From: Bacteroidetes bacterium UBA7692
GTDB lineage: Bacteria > Bacteroidota > Bacteroidia > Chitinophagales > LD1
NCBI GenBank assembly: GCA_002482725.1
Contig: DLGO01000040.1
Span: 25,059 to 35,513 of the forward strand
Reading direction: 5' to 3'
Length of the DNA stretch: 10,455 nucleotides
A model generated the notes under the pieces. The model saw only the letters and a list, made by a program, of their open reading frames with translations, was not told the origin of the DNA and ran no database searches. Positions 1-9,028 of this stretch are shown here, piece by piece. Position numbers and translations under genes: made by a program. Position 1 is the stretch's first letter. Each line of letters starts with the position of its first letter.

Positions 1-1716
1 ACAGCAGCTATCAGCAGCCTGAGCACAGCTACCTACTCCGTAACTGTAAAAGACGCTAACAACTGTACCACCACTACAATTGCCACAGTAACACAACCAG
101 TTGCAGCTATAAGCGCAACTTTGGTGAAAACAGACATTAGCTGCAATGGAGGCAATAACGGAACAATCACCACAACAGTGGCAGGAGGTACTACACCATA
201 TACTTATAACTGGGGTAGCGGTATCACCACAAAAGACAGGACTGCTTTGGTAGCTGCTACATACAATGTAACAGTTACAGATGCGAACGGATGCAGCACT
301 ACAAGAAGCATAACTTTAGCTGAGCCAACTGCATTGGTAACCAGCTCAACAACAACTAACATTACCTGCAACGGATTGAACAACGGCAGCATGAACCTGA
401 CGGTATCAGGTGGTGTTACACCATATACCTTTGCATGGAGCAATGCAGCTACTACCCAAAACATCAGCGCATTGGCTCCGGGCACCTACACTGCTACTAT
501 AACAGACGCCAATAACTGCACCAAAACACAAACTAAAACCATAACACAACCAGTAGCAGCCCTTAGCGCTACAGCTACAGCTACTCCGGTTAACTGCTTC
601 GGTGGAAATAACGGCAGCACAACAGTAAGCGCAGCAGGTGGCACGGCTCCATACACCTACACATGGAGCAATGCAGCTACTACCTCAGCTATCAGCAGCC
701 TTAGTGCAGCTACCTACTCCGTAACAGTAAAAGACGCCAACAACTGCACTATTACTACAACAACTACTGTAACACAACCAGTTGCGGCTATAAGCGCAAC
801 TTTGACTAAAACAGATATTAGCTGCAATGCAGGTAACAACGGAACAATTACTACTACAGTAGCAGGTGGCACCACACCATACACTTATAACTGGGGTGGC
901 GGTATCACCACAAAAGACAGGACAGGTCTCACCGCAGCGGCTTACTCTATCACAGTTACAGATGCGAACGGATGCAGCACTACAAGAAGCATTACTTTAA
1001 CTGAGCCAACGGCATTAGTAACCAGCTCAACAGCAACTAACATTACCTGCAATGGATTGAACAATGGCAGCATGAACCTGACTGTATCAGGTGGTGTTAC
1101 ACCATATACCTTTGCATGGAGCAATGCAGCTACTACCCAAAACATCAGCGCATTGGCTCCAGGTACATACACTGCTACTATAACAGACGCCAACAACTGC
1201 ACTAAAACACAGACCAAAACCATAACACAACCGGCAGCAGCACTTAGCGCAGCGGCTACTGCTACTCCGGTTAACTGCTTCGGTGGAAATAACGGCAGCG
1301 CAACAGTAAGCGCAGCAGGTGGCACCACTCCATACACCTACACATGGAGCAATGCAGCTACTACAGCAGCTATCAGCAGCCTGAGCGCAGCTACCTACAC
1401 CGTAACTGTAAAAGACGCCAACAACTGCACCACTACTACAACGGCTACTGTAACACAACCAGCCGCAAGCATCAGCGCAACTCTGGCTAAAACAGATATT
1501 AGCTGCAATGCCGGTAGCAACGGGACAATCACTACAACAGTAGCAGGTGGTACTACTCCATATAGCTACAACTGGGGTGGCGGTATCACCACAAAAGACA
1601 GGACAGTGCTTACCGCAGCAGCTTACTCTATCACTGTTACAGATGCGAACGGATGCAGCACTACAAGAAGCATAACTTTAACTGAGCCAGCGGCACTTAC
1701 AGTTAACTCAACTGCA
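1..1716 (+). repeat. Higher-order 681-bp tandem repeat (three SprB subtypes A-B-C)
   Basis: Three consecutive SprB subtypes (A, 76 aa, begins KTDISC; B, 76 aa, begins TNITC or TNVSC; C, 75 aa, begins TPVNCF) make a 227-aa, 681-bp unit. Copy 1 spans 127-807 and copy 2 spans 808-1488. Copy 3 starts at 1489, keeps a close A unit to about 1716, then passes into a clearly diverged B-like unit. Bases 1-126 are the end of an earlier C unit, so the array continues left of the window. By hand count copies 1 and 2 differ at about 20 of 227 residues, with long stretches identical in DNA, for example around 400-478 against 1081-1159. The spacing is exactly 681 at every landmark checked (Cys codons 142 and 823; ATG triplets 391 and 1072). 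This implies recent unequal crossing-over or gene conversion. Confidence 0.92.
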
Positions 1717-4700
1717 ACAAATGTAAGTTGCAACGGGTCAAATAATGGAGCCATGAGCCTGATTGTTGCAGGGGGAATCACACCGTACAGCTTCTTATGG
1801 AGCACTTCAGCTACTATTCAGAATATCGTTTCTTTGGTATCGGGCACTTACTCTGTAACCGTAACAGACGCCAACAATTGCAGCAAAGCACTTAGCAAAA
1901 CAATAACACAACCTACCGTACTTGCAGTAACATTGAATAGCGGTAACACCGCCTGCACCTCTGCTACAGGCACTGCCACAGCAGTAACCAACAACACCGG
2001 CACAGCGCCATACACCTACACATGGAGCAACGGCGCTGCAAGCAGCCAAAACATAAACGGCCTTGCACCAGGCAACATATCAGTAACCGTAACTGACGCC
2101 AAAGGATGTACCGCCGAAGCTGCAACATCAATAATCCTTAGCAACAACAATACAGATGCGGCCTTTACCAGCAGCGGAAGCCTTTGCGCACCAAATGCAA
2201 CAGTAACATTCACACACAATGGTTCTGCATCACCACTTACGCACGCGTGGTCATTTGGTACAAACAATGACTCTTCTACCCTTACATCACCAAGCTACAC
2301 CTACCCTACCGCAGGCACTTACACAGTTACCCATATCGTAAAAAGAGGATTTTGCGCTGATACTGTTGCTAAAGCAGTAACTATAACCAATGCTCCGGTA
2401 GCTAATGGCATAGCGCTAAATGTGAAATGCTTCGGGGGAAATACCGGTGCAATAGCAACAACTGTTAACGCTGGCACTTCACCATTTACCTACAGCTGGA
2501 GCAACGGACAAAGCACTTCAGGTATTTCTAACTTAAGCATAGGAACCTATTCAGTTATTGTTAGCGATGCTGTTGGATGCGTGGATACACTATCAGCTAC
2601 CATCAGCCAGCCTGCGGCACTTAGCACATCTGCCATCATCAAAAACACAAGCTGCCATGCAGGCACAAACGGCTCAATAATACTGAGCAGCAGTGGTGGT
2701 TCATCTACCCACCGCTACCTGTGGAGCAACGGAGCTATAACAAAAGACATCAGCAACCTGACAGCTGGAACCTATACTGTAACAGTTAGTGACCTGAACA
2801 ATTGCTCACTCGTTTCTTCATATACTGTAACCAGCCCTGCGGTATTAACCATAACAGCCTCAGCAACACCTGCAAGCTGCTTTGGCGGAAACAACGGTAC
2901 TATAAACACCATCATATCAGGAGGCACTGCACCATATAGCTACAACTGGGAGGCGGGCATCAGCACACAAAACAGAACAGGATTAGCGGCTAATACCTAT
3001 ACAGTAGTGGCCACAGACAGCAACGGATGCTCCGCCACCGCGTCTGCTATAGTAACACAACCAAGCGCGCTAAGCACTCAACTGACTGCTACCGATGCTA
3101 AATGCTTCGGATCCACTTCAGGTAGTGTAGTATGCACCGCTACCGGAGGTATAAGCCCTTACAAATTCAAATGGAATACCGGAGACAGCACACAGAACAT
3201 CAACAATAAAGCAGCGGCAGTATACACAGTAACCATTACGGATGCTAAAGCTTGTACAGCTACCGGTACTGCTACTATAGGCCAGCCTTCTGCATTGGTA
3301 GCTACCTTTACAAGCACACAACCAGATTGCTACAATGGCAGCAACGGGAGTGCAACAATATCAGCTACAGGAGGCACCACACCATACAGCATCGCATGGA
3401 GCAATGGTGGTACAGCATTTACCCGCGCTTCGCTTAGTGCAGGCAACTACACCGCTACTGTAACCGATGCCAATAACTGCAGCACTACCAAAAGCATCAG
3501 CATAGCACAGCCTGACTCTATCAAACTTAGCATCACGGCAAACACTGCGGCTCTTTGTTTTAGCGCAGCCAATGCCACAGCTACCATAGCAGCTACAGGC
3601 GGCACTCCAACCTACATCATTACATGGAACGATGGAGGCAACACATTCGCAAGAAACGACCTGAGCGCAGGCAATTATCTGGTAACAGTATCTGACAGCA
3701 AGGCCTGCACTAAAAAAATATCATTCACCACCATTCAGGCAGCGCAGTTGAGCGCAACGATCTCTGCAAAAGATGTAAGCTGCTTTAATGGTTCAAATGG
3801 CAGTGCCAATGCTTCGGTAACGGGCGGCACTGCTCCATTTGCCTTCTCATGGAACAACGGCAGCAGCACAGACTCTGCCACTGGCCTTGCAAAAGGCACT
3901 TACACACTTACCATTACAGATGCCAATGGTTGCACCCTGATAAAATCTACCGGCATCAACCAACCGGATTCTCTGACAGTAAGCGGCACTGCTACAGCAG
4001 TTGCATGTTTTGCCGGCAATAACGGTTCAATAAGCACTACCACAACAGGAGGCACTGCTCCATATACCTACAAATGGAGCAACACCAAAACTACAGCAGC
4101 TATCCAAAGCCTGACTGCAGCAAATTATACACTGTCTGTAACCGATAAAAAAGGATGTGTAGCTATTGAAGACTTCACTGTAACACAACCGGATTCTATC
4201 AACATTACAGCCAATACACAGCAGCCACTGTGCTTCGGTGCCAACAATGGCAACATAGCTATAGCAGCTACAGGCGGCAACGGCGGCTACACTTACCAAT
4301 GGTCGAACAACAAAACAACAGCTAATAACAGCACTATAGCGGCAGGAACCTATAGCATTATCATAACTGATACAAAAGGATGCTCAACCCACCGCAGCTT
4401 TACTATTGGCCAGCCTGCTGCATTGGCAATGACCGTCAGCGCAGACAATATTTCCTGTTTCGGGGCAAATGACGGCAGTATCACTATCGCTGCTACAGGC
4501 GGCACCACACCATACAGCATCAACTGGAGCAATGGCAGCCAAAACGCAGCTTTGAGCACCCTAAACCCAGGTACTTACACAGTAACAATAACCGACGCCA
4601 ACGGATGCAGTATTGTAAAAGCCATACAGATAAGCGAGCCACAAAAACTAATCATTGCCACTACTACTGCAGATGTATCTTGCTTCAATGGCAGCAATGG

Positions 4701-7700
4701 CATTGCAACAGCTAGGGCAACCGGAGGCACAGCGCCTTACAGCTTCACATGGAGCAATGCAAGCACCAACGACACTATCACTAACCTGGCAGCAGGTAGC
4801 TATACGGTAACGGTAAAAGACGCCAACGCTTGCAGCACCGCAGCAACAGTGACTATAGCACAACCTGCGGTACTAAGCGCTAACAGCACTTCTACAGATG
4901 CTACCTGCTTTGGTGGTAATACAGGCAGCATAGTTGTAACAACAGCAGGCGGCACCGCACCACACACCATTAAATGGAACGACAACACAACTGCCTTTAC
5001 CAAACAAGGACTAACTAAAGGCAACTACAGCGCCACTATTACAGATGCTAAAGGCTGCACAACAAGCATTTCAGACAGCATTGCAGAACCCGCAAAAATT
5101 ACCATCAGTACAATAGCTAAAGATGTACTGTGCAATGGCGGCAACAGCGGCTCAATCGCTACTACAGTTGCAGGTGGTACAGCACCTTACACTTTTGCAT
5201 GGAGCGATGGCAGTAACCAGCCAAACAGGGCAGTACTTACCACGGGCAGCTATAAACTGACAGTAACTGACAACGCAGGCTGCACCGCCTCCGGCAATGC
5301 AATAGTGGTAGCACAACCTAACCTGCTTACGGCTCAGCTAACCGCTAAAAAAGTAACTTGCTACAATGGCAGCAACGGCCGCGCCATAGCTACAGTAAGT
5401 GGTGGCAAAGCACCATACAGCTTTGCATGGAGCAATGCAGGCACAAACGATACCATCAGCAACCTGACAGCTGGCAGCTACACCGTAACCATAACAGACA
5501 GCAATGCTTGCAGCACCACCCAAACAATTGCTATCAGCCAGCCTGATTCACTTACACTGAATGCAGTAATAACAACACCGCTTTGCAATGGTGCTAAAAC
5601 AGGCTCACTTTTCTTCAATAGTGTAAGCGGCGGTACACCGGGCTACACCTTCAAATGGAGCAATGGCGTACAGCAAGCTGACCTGAACAATATAGGCGCA
5701 GGCACCTACACACTTACAGTAACAGACAATGCGGGTTGTAACACATCAAGGCCATTCACTATCACCGAACCAACTGGCATCGTAGTACAGCTTACCGCTA
5801 CGCAAAATAAATGCTTCGGCGACTCAGCGGCTACCATAAGCGTAACAGCGAATGGAGGCACAGGCAACCTGAGCTACAAATGGAGCAATGGCAAAACAAG
5901 CGCGGCTATCAACACCCTGAAAGCAGGCAGCTACGCAGTTACCATCAAAGATCAGAATAACTGCGCAGTTGACACTTCAATAGCCATTAACCAACCGGCA
6001 CTGATAAGTGCCAATGCAAGCACCAAAAACAATAAGTGTTTTGGCCAGACAAACGGCAATATAGCCTTGCACACCGCAGGAGGCGCACAACCATACAGTT
6101 TCAAATGGAATACAGGCGCTAATTCTGACAGTATTTCAGGATTGGCTAAAGGAACATATACAGTAACTATTACTGATGCCAACAATTGCGCTATTATCAA
6201 TAGCTTCAATATCACACAGCCGGATACTTTGCACCTGGGCATCACAGCTACCAACCCTAACTGTGCCAACCAAAAATCAGGCATGGTAATGTTCAACTCA
6301 ATATCCGGTGGTACACCGGGCTATACCTTCCTGTGGAGCAATGGTCAGCTTTCTTCAGAACTAAGTGCAGTAGGTGCAGGTACTTACCAGGTTACCATCA
6401 CAGATATGAACGGCTGCACCACTTCAAAATCATATACGCTTACACAGCCCGATTCTATGATGGCTACCGCTATCATTACGAATCCGGCATGCAGCGGCAC
6501 CAATGCAGGCAATATTAACCTGACTATAACAGGCGGCACAGCACCATTCATATATAACTGGAGCAACGGTAAAGTGACCCAGGACCTGCAAAACATATCA
6601 GCAGGCAACTATTCAGTACAGATATCTGACAGCAAAGGCTGCTATACTACCAAATCGTATGTTGTAACCCAGCCCGCGCCTATCAGCTTCCCTGCCAGCG
6701 GCAGCACCACAGATGTATCGTGCAATGGCGGCAGCAATGGTATCATCACCACTTCTGTATCAGGTGGCAATGCGCCATACACCTACAGCTGGTCAAATAC
6801 TTCTACTTTGGCCAACTTGAATAACGTGGTTGCCGGAACCTACACAGTAACCATAACAGACGCCGGTGGCTGTACTGCTAAAAAACAATTCACCTTGAAC
6901 CAGCCCGCAGCAATAATGGTTAGCGATTCGGTAAAAAACATCAACTGCAACGGCTTGAACAACGGATCTGTAAAACTAAAAGTAAGCGGTGGAAATGCTC
7001 CATACACCTACACATGGAACACAGCTGGTAACACGGCAAATATCAGCGCGCTTGCCCCGGGCAGCTATAACGTAACCGTATCTGACAGCAAAGGATGCAC
7101 TATAGCCAAAGCATACAGCATCAGCCAGCCTGTAGCCCTTAGCGTGCAAGGTACTGCAAGCCCTGTAAAATGCGCAGGCAGCAGCGATGGCAAGGTAGTG
7201 AGCATCACCAGCGGCGGTACACAACCATACACGTACAAATGGAATACGAACGAAACAAAAGATTCTATAACCAACAAAGCTGCAGGAAACTACACGCTGA
7301 ATGTAAGCGATGCGCGTGGATGCACAAGCAGTGCAGCATTTACCATTGGCAACCCTGCTCCGCTTGTATTGGGCAATGCCAAAAACGACATTACATGCTT
7401 TGGCAAGCACGATGGTGTTATCAACCTGAATGTACAAGGCGGAACACCGGGCTACACTTACTTATGGAGCAACGGTATGAGCGTAAACCGCATAGCCAAC
7501 CTGGCCTCCGGCAAATACTACGTAACCGTAAAAGACAGGAACAACTGCGCTGCTAAAGATTCTAACTTCATATCTGAGCCATCGCCTGTACAGCTTGCCG
7601 CCACTATAAAAGATGTACGCTGCTTTGGTGACAAAAACGGATCGGTAAGCATAACAGTAAGCGGTGGAGCACAACCTTATGACTACAACTGGAGCAATGG

Positions 7701-9021
7701 TGGCAATGCAGCTGCTATCTCACAGCTCGGAGCAGACAAATACTATGTAACCGTAACCGATGCTGCACTTTGCACCAATGTGGGCGTAGCTACTATAGCA
7801 CAACCGGCATCTATCGGTAATTCATTTACCAAAACTACCAACAAATGCTTTGGCGACAGCACAGCGCTCCTTACTGCCAAAGCAAATGGCGGCAAAGCAC
7901 CATACAGCTACGCATGGAACACAGGCAGCAGCAACGATACATTGTTTAACCTTGCAGCTAACCTTTACACCGTATCTGTAACAGATGCCAATGGATGCAG
8001 CATCTCCGACACCGCTTCTATCACCCAACCACTGGCTATTGTTATTTCTACAGAAGTAATGGATGCATCGTGCGAAGGCAAAAGCGATGGTTCTATATCA
8101 GTTACTTCTACTTTCGGCACAGCGCCATACACCTATGTATGGGCAGGTAGCGGTACAGGGCCACAAGCGCGCAACCTGGCAAAAGGCAGCTACTACCTTA
8201 CAGTAACTGACGCCAACGGATGTAGCAAAAGCAGCGAGGTAATGGTGAATGAGTTTCCGGCAGTAAATGCAGCCGCAGAGGTACAGCACATTGGCTGCAA
8301 ACCAGGCACAGACGGACAAATACACCTGACACCTGCCGGTGGCAAAGCGCCATACAGGTACACATGGAGCAATGGCAATACCACAAATGCCATCAGCACT
8401 ACACAAGGCGGTAATTTTTCAGTAACCGTAACAGATAGGAACGGATGCGCTTATGATACTACATTTACCATACAGGCAGCTACAGGCATCACTATCAACA
8501 CCATACCCGCCAAAACGATAAAACTGGGAGAATCTGTAGCGCTTACTACAACAGGCTCTTCGCAGAATATAACCACATGGAACTGGACGCCAACCTACAG
8601 CGAAGCAGGGCTGGATTGCGACAACTGTCAAAACCCCAACGCGGAGCCTACCAAAACAACTACCTACCACGTAACAGCTATAGACGACAGGGGCTGCGAA
8701 GCACATGATACAGTAACCTTAACTGTAATACCTGACCATTCTTTCTACGTACCAAACCTGTTTTCACCAAATGGTGACGGGGAGAACGATTTCTTCAGCT
8801 TCTACGGCAATGTAGATGGTGTTGCCAAGTTCAACGTAATGATATTTAACCGTTGGGGCGAAAAAATATTCGACTCGAATGATCCTAAGTTCAAATGGGA
8901 TGGTACCTACAAAAACGTAATGCAGGACCCGGGCGTATATGTTTATGTTATTACCCTTGTTTTCAAGGACAATGCAAAACCTGACGATGATATGAAAGGA
9001 AGTATTACGATAGTAAGGTAA
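1..9021 (+). CDS. Giant SprB-repeat surface protein with T9SS type B C-terminal domain (5' partial)
   Basis: The frame is open from base 1 to the TAA at 9019-9021, giving 3006 visible residues; the N-terminus and signal peptide lie outside the window. A TTG at 121 is not the start, because bases 1-120 encode the end of another repeat in the same frame. In order it has a partial SprB repeat, nine repeats (the ninth divergent), a PKD-like domain, 27 more SprB repeats, an Ig/PKD-like module, and a gliding-motility/T9SS type B C-terminal domain. Each repeat follows the pattern C-x-G-x-NNG, GGT-x-PY-x-Y-x-W, L-x-x-G-x-Y-x-VTVTDANGC, xxQP. Composition is rich in Thr, Ser, Asn, Ala and Gly. By family knowledge such proteins cross the outer membrane through the T9SS and sit on the surface as filamentous adhesins; SprB of Flavobacterium johnsoniae serves gliding. 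A gliding role here is not shown; general adhesion is equally possible. Family and export call are firm, precise function unknown. Confidence 0.95.
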   Translation, partial: TAAISSLSTATYSVTVKDANNCTTTTIATVTQPVAAISATLVKTDISCNGGNNGTITTTVAGGTTPYTYNWGSGITTKDRTALVAATYNVTVTDANGCSTTRSITLAEPTALVTSSTTTNITCNGLNNGSMNLTVSGGVTPYTFAWSNAATTQNISALAPGTYTATITDANNCTKTQTKTITQPVAALSATATATPVNCFGGNNGSTTVSAAGGTAPYTYTWSNAATTSAISSLSAATYSVTVKDANNCTITTTTTVTQPVAAISATLTKTDISCNAGNNGTITTTVAGGTTPYTYNWGGGITTKDRTGLTAAAYSITVTDANGCSTTRSITLTEPTALVTSSTATNITCNGLNNGSMNLTVSGGVTPYTFAWSNAATTQNISALAPGTYTATITDANNCTKTQTKTITQPAAALSAAATATPVNCFGGNNGSATVSAAGGTTPYTYTWSNAATTAAISSLSAATYTVTVKDANNCTTTTTATVTQPAASISATLAKTDISCNAGSNGTITTTVAGGTTPYSYNWGGGITTKDRTVLTAAAYSITVTDANGCSTTRSITLTEPAALTVNSTATNVSCNGSNNGAMSLIVAGGITPYSFLWSTSATIQNIVSLVSGTYSVTVTDANNCSKALSKTITQPTVLAVTLNSGNTACTSATGTATAVTNNTGTAPYTYTWSNGAASSQNINGLAPGNISVTVTDAKGCTAEAATSIILSNNNTDAAFTSSGSLCAPNATVTFTHNGSASPLTHAWSFGTNNDSSTLTSPSYTYPTAGTYTVTHIVKRGFCADTVAKAVTITNAPVANGIALNVKCFGGNTGAIATTVNAGTSPFTYSWSNGQSTSGISNLSIGTYSVIVSDAVGCVDTLSATISQPAALSTSAIIKNTSCHAGTNGSIILSSSGGSSTHRYLWSNGAITKDISNLTAGTYTVTVSDLNNCSLVSSYTVTSPAVLTITASATPASCFGGNNGTINTIISGGTAPYSYNWEAGISTQNRTGLAANTYTVVATDSNGCSATASAIVTQPSALSTQLTATDAKCFGSTSGSVVCTATGGISPYKFKWNTGDSTQNINNKAAAVYTVTITDAKACTATGTATIGQPSALVATFTSTQPDCYNGSNGSATISATGGTTPYSIAWSNGGTAFTRASLSAGNYTATVTDANNCSTTKSISIAQPDSIKLSITANTAALCFSAANATATIAATGGTPTYIITWNDGGNTFARNDLSAGNYLVTVSDSKACTKKISFTTIQAAQLSATISAKDVSCFNGSNGSANASVTGGTAPFAFSWNNGSSTDSATGLAKGTYTLTITDANGCTLIKSTGINQPDSLTVSGTATAVACFAGNNGSISTTTTGGTAPYTYKWSNTKTTAAIQSLTAANYTLSVTDKKGCVAIEDFTVTQPDSINITANTQQPLCFGANNGNIAIAATGGNGGYTYQWSNNKTTANNSTIAAGTYSIIITDTKGCSTHRSFTIGQPAALAMTVSADNISCFGANDGSITIAATGGTTPYSINWSNGSQNAALSTLNPGTYTVTITDANGCSIVKAIQISEPQKLIIATTTADVSCFNGSNGIATARATGGTAPYSFTWSNASTNDTITNLAAGSYTVTVKDANACSTAATVTIAQPAVLSANSTSTDATCFGGNTGSIVVTTAGGTAPHTIKWNDNTTAFTKQGLTKGNYSATITDAKGCTTSISDSIAEPAKITISTIAKDVLCNGGNSGSIATTVAGGTAPYTFAWSDGSNQPNRAVLTTGSYKLTVTDNAGCTASGNAIVVAQPNLLTAQLTAKKVTCYNGSNGRAIATVSGGKAPYSFAWSNAGTNDTISNLTAGSYTVTITDSNACSTTQTIAISQPDSLTLNAVITTPLCNGAKTGSLFFNSVSGGTPGYTFKWSNGVQQADLNNIGAGTYTLTVTDNAGCNTSRPFTITEPTGIVVQLTATQNKCFGDSAATISVTANGGTGNLSYKWSNGKTSAAINTLKAGSYAVTIKDQNNCAVDTSIAINQPALISANASTKNNKCFGQTNGNIALHTAGGAQPYSFKWNTGANSDSISGLAKGTYTVTITDANNCAIINSFNITQPDTLHLGITATNPNCANQKSGMVMFNSISGGTPGYTFLWSNGQLSSELSAVGAGTYQVTITDMNGCTTSKSYTLTQPDSMMATAIITNPACSGTNAGNINLTITGGTAPFIYNWSNGKVTQDLQNISAGNYSVQISDSKGCYTTKSYVVTQPAPISFPASGSTTDVSCNGGSNGIITTSVSGGNAPYTYSWSNTSTLANLNNVVAGTYTVTITDAGGCTAKKQFTLNQPAAIMVSDSVKNINCNGLNNGSVKLKVSGGNAPYTYTWNTAGNTANISALAPGSYNVTVSDSKGCTIAKAYSISQPVALSVQGTASPVKCAGSSDGKVVSITSGGTQPYTYKWNTNETKDSITNKAAGNYTLNVSDARGCTSSAAFTIGNPAPLVLGNAKNDITCFGKHDGVINLNVQGGTPGYTYLWSNGMSVNRIANLASGKYYVTVKDRNNCAAKDSNFISEPSPVQLAATIKDVRCFGDKNGSVSITVSGGAQPYDYNWSNGGNAAAISQLGADKYYVTVTDAALCTNVGVATIAQPASIGNSFTKTTNKCFGDSTALLTAKANGGKAPYSYAWNTGSSNDTLFNLAANLYTVSVTDANGCSISDTASITQPLAIVISTEVMDASCEGKSDGSISVTSTFGTAPYTYVWAGSGTGPQARNLAKGSYYLTVTDANGCSKSSEVMVNEFPAVNAAAEVQHIGCKPGTDGQIHLTPAGGKAPYRYTWSNGNTTNAISTTQGGNFSVTVTDRNGCAYDTTFTIQAATGITINTIPAKTIKLGESVALTTTGSSQNITTWNWTPTYSEAGLDCDNCQNPNAEPTKTTTYHVTAIDDRGCEAHDTVTLTVIPDHSFYVPNLFSPNGDGENDFFSFYGNVDGVAKFNVMIFNRWGEKIFDSNDPKFKWDGTYKNVMQDPGVYVYVITLVFKDNAKPDDDMKGSITIVR
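127..2142 (+). repeat. SprB repeat block 1 (nine units)
   Basis: Nine consecutive repeats of about 75 residues, each with a Cys near its start and a second Cys about 45-50 residues later in a D-A-N-x-C motif. Units 1-7 belong to the recent higher-order array. Unit 8 (about 1717-1944) is a diverged B type. Unit 9 (about 1945-2142) is the most divergent: it lacks the C-x-G-x-NNG opening and has TACTSATG instead, but keeps APYTYTWSNG and the VTVTDAKGC ending. SprB repeats are known from Bacteroidota surface proteins and are thought to build extended beta-rich stalks. Confidence 0.9.
2143..2397 (+). other. PKD-like domain interrupting the SprB array (within the giant CDS)
   Basis: About 85 residues that do not fit the SprB pattern. 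They contain a W-S-F-G core followed by SPSYTYPTAGTYTVTHIV, which matches the usual PKD-domain signature (W-x-F-G-D-G-x, then Y-x-x-x-G-x-Y-x-V). Two cysteines (in SLCAPN and GFCADT) could pair. PKD domains are beta-sandwich modules of extracellular proteins, acting as spacers or in protein or glycan contact. The canonical acidic G-D-G turn is replaced by GTNNDS, so this is a divergent member. It separates the recently amplified block from the diverged block. Confidence 0.75.
2398..8511 (+). repeat. SprB repeat block 2 (27 diverged units)
   Basis: Twenty-seven SprB-type repeats of about 73-78 residues follow the PKD-like domain. They share the G-G-T-x-P-Y-x-x-x-W core, the G-x-Y-x-V-x-x-x-D-x-x-x-C strand and the Q-P or E-P ending, but differ from each other far more than the units at the left edge. 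Some subtypes still recur every third unit. The units with Cys codons at 4681, 5359 and 6037 resemble one another (AGSYTVT or AKGTYTVT, and two share ACST). The units with Cys codons at 5584 and 6262 share an FNS-x-SGGTPGYTF core. Spacing is 678 bp in each case. One unit (about 3535-3750) has lost the NNG opening and reads CFSAANAT. Confidence 0.88.
8503..8736 (+). other. Ig/PKD-like module before the sorting domain (within the giant CDS)
   Basis: About 78 residues begin AKTIKLGESVALTTTGS and run through W-x-W-x-P, a D-C-D-N-C-x-N-P motif, PTKTTTYHVTAIDDRGC and a final DTVTLTV. This layout (a W-x-P core, paired C-x-x-C, T-T-T-Y-x-V strand, GC-x-x-x-D) is the one commonly found directly before gliding-motility C-terminal domains in Bacteroidota surface proteins. 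It is probably an Ig-fold module presenting the sorting domain. It differs from the SprB units in lacking G-G-T-x-P-Y. Confidence 0.7.
8743..9018 (+). other. T9SS type B C-terminal sorting domain (within the giant CDS)
   Basis: The last 92 residues carry the hallmark motifs of the gliding-motility-associated C-terminal domain (TIGR04131/CHU_C family): FYVPNLFSPNGDGENDFF at the start, F-N-R-W-G-E-K-I-F in the middle, then K-W-D-G-T-Y, G-V-Y-V-Y-V-I and a closing GSITIVR beta strand before TAA. This domain directs proteins through the T9SS across the outer membrane. The type B class is reported to need a SprF/PorP-like partner in F. johnsoniae; no such gene lies downstream in this window. All signature positions are present, so the 3' end of the gene is intact. 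Confidence 0.95.
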
Positions 9022-9028
9022 ATCGAAA

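Noticed and set aside
1..1716. CRISPR or non-coding satellite as explanation of the strong tandem repeats.
   Set aside because: The period is a multiple of three (681 bp), differences preserve the reading frame, and the protein repeats are a known domain family.
204..8706. Many antisense and off-frame open frames of 60-150 codons across the repeat region.
   Set aside because: They are shadows of the giant gene. The repetitive, Thr/Ala/Gly/Asn-rich coding sequence leaves few stop codons in other frames, the same shadow peptides recur at each DNA repeat (for example 204-485 and 942-1337), and none has recognisable domains.
121..9021. TTG at 121 as the start of the giant gene.
   Set aside because: Bases 1-120 are in the same frame, without a stop, and encode the end of a SprB repeat that matches 682-801 and 1363-1482. 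The gene simply enters from the left.
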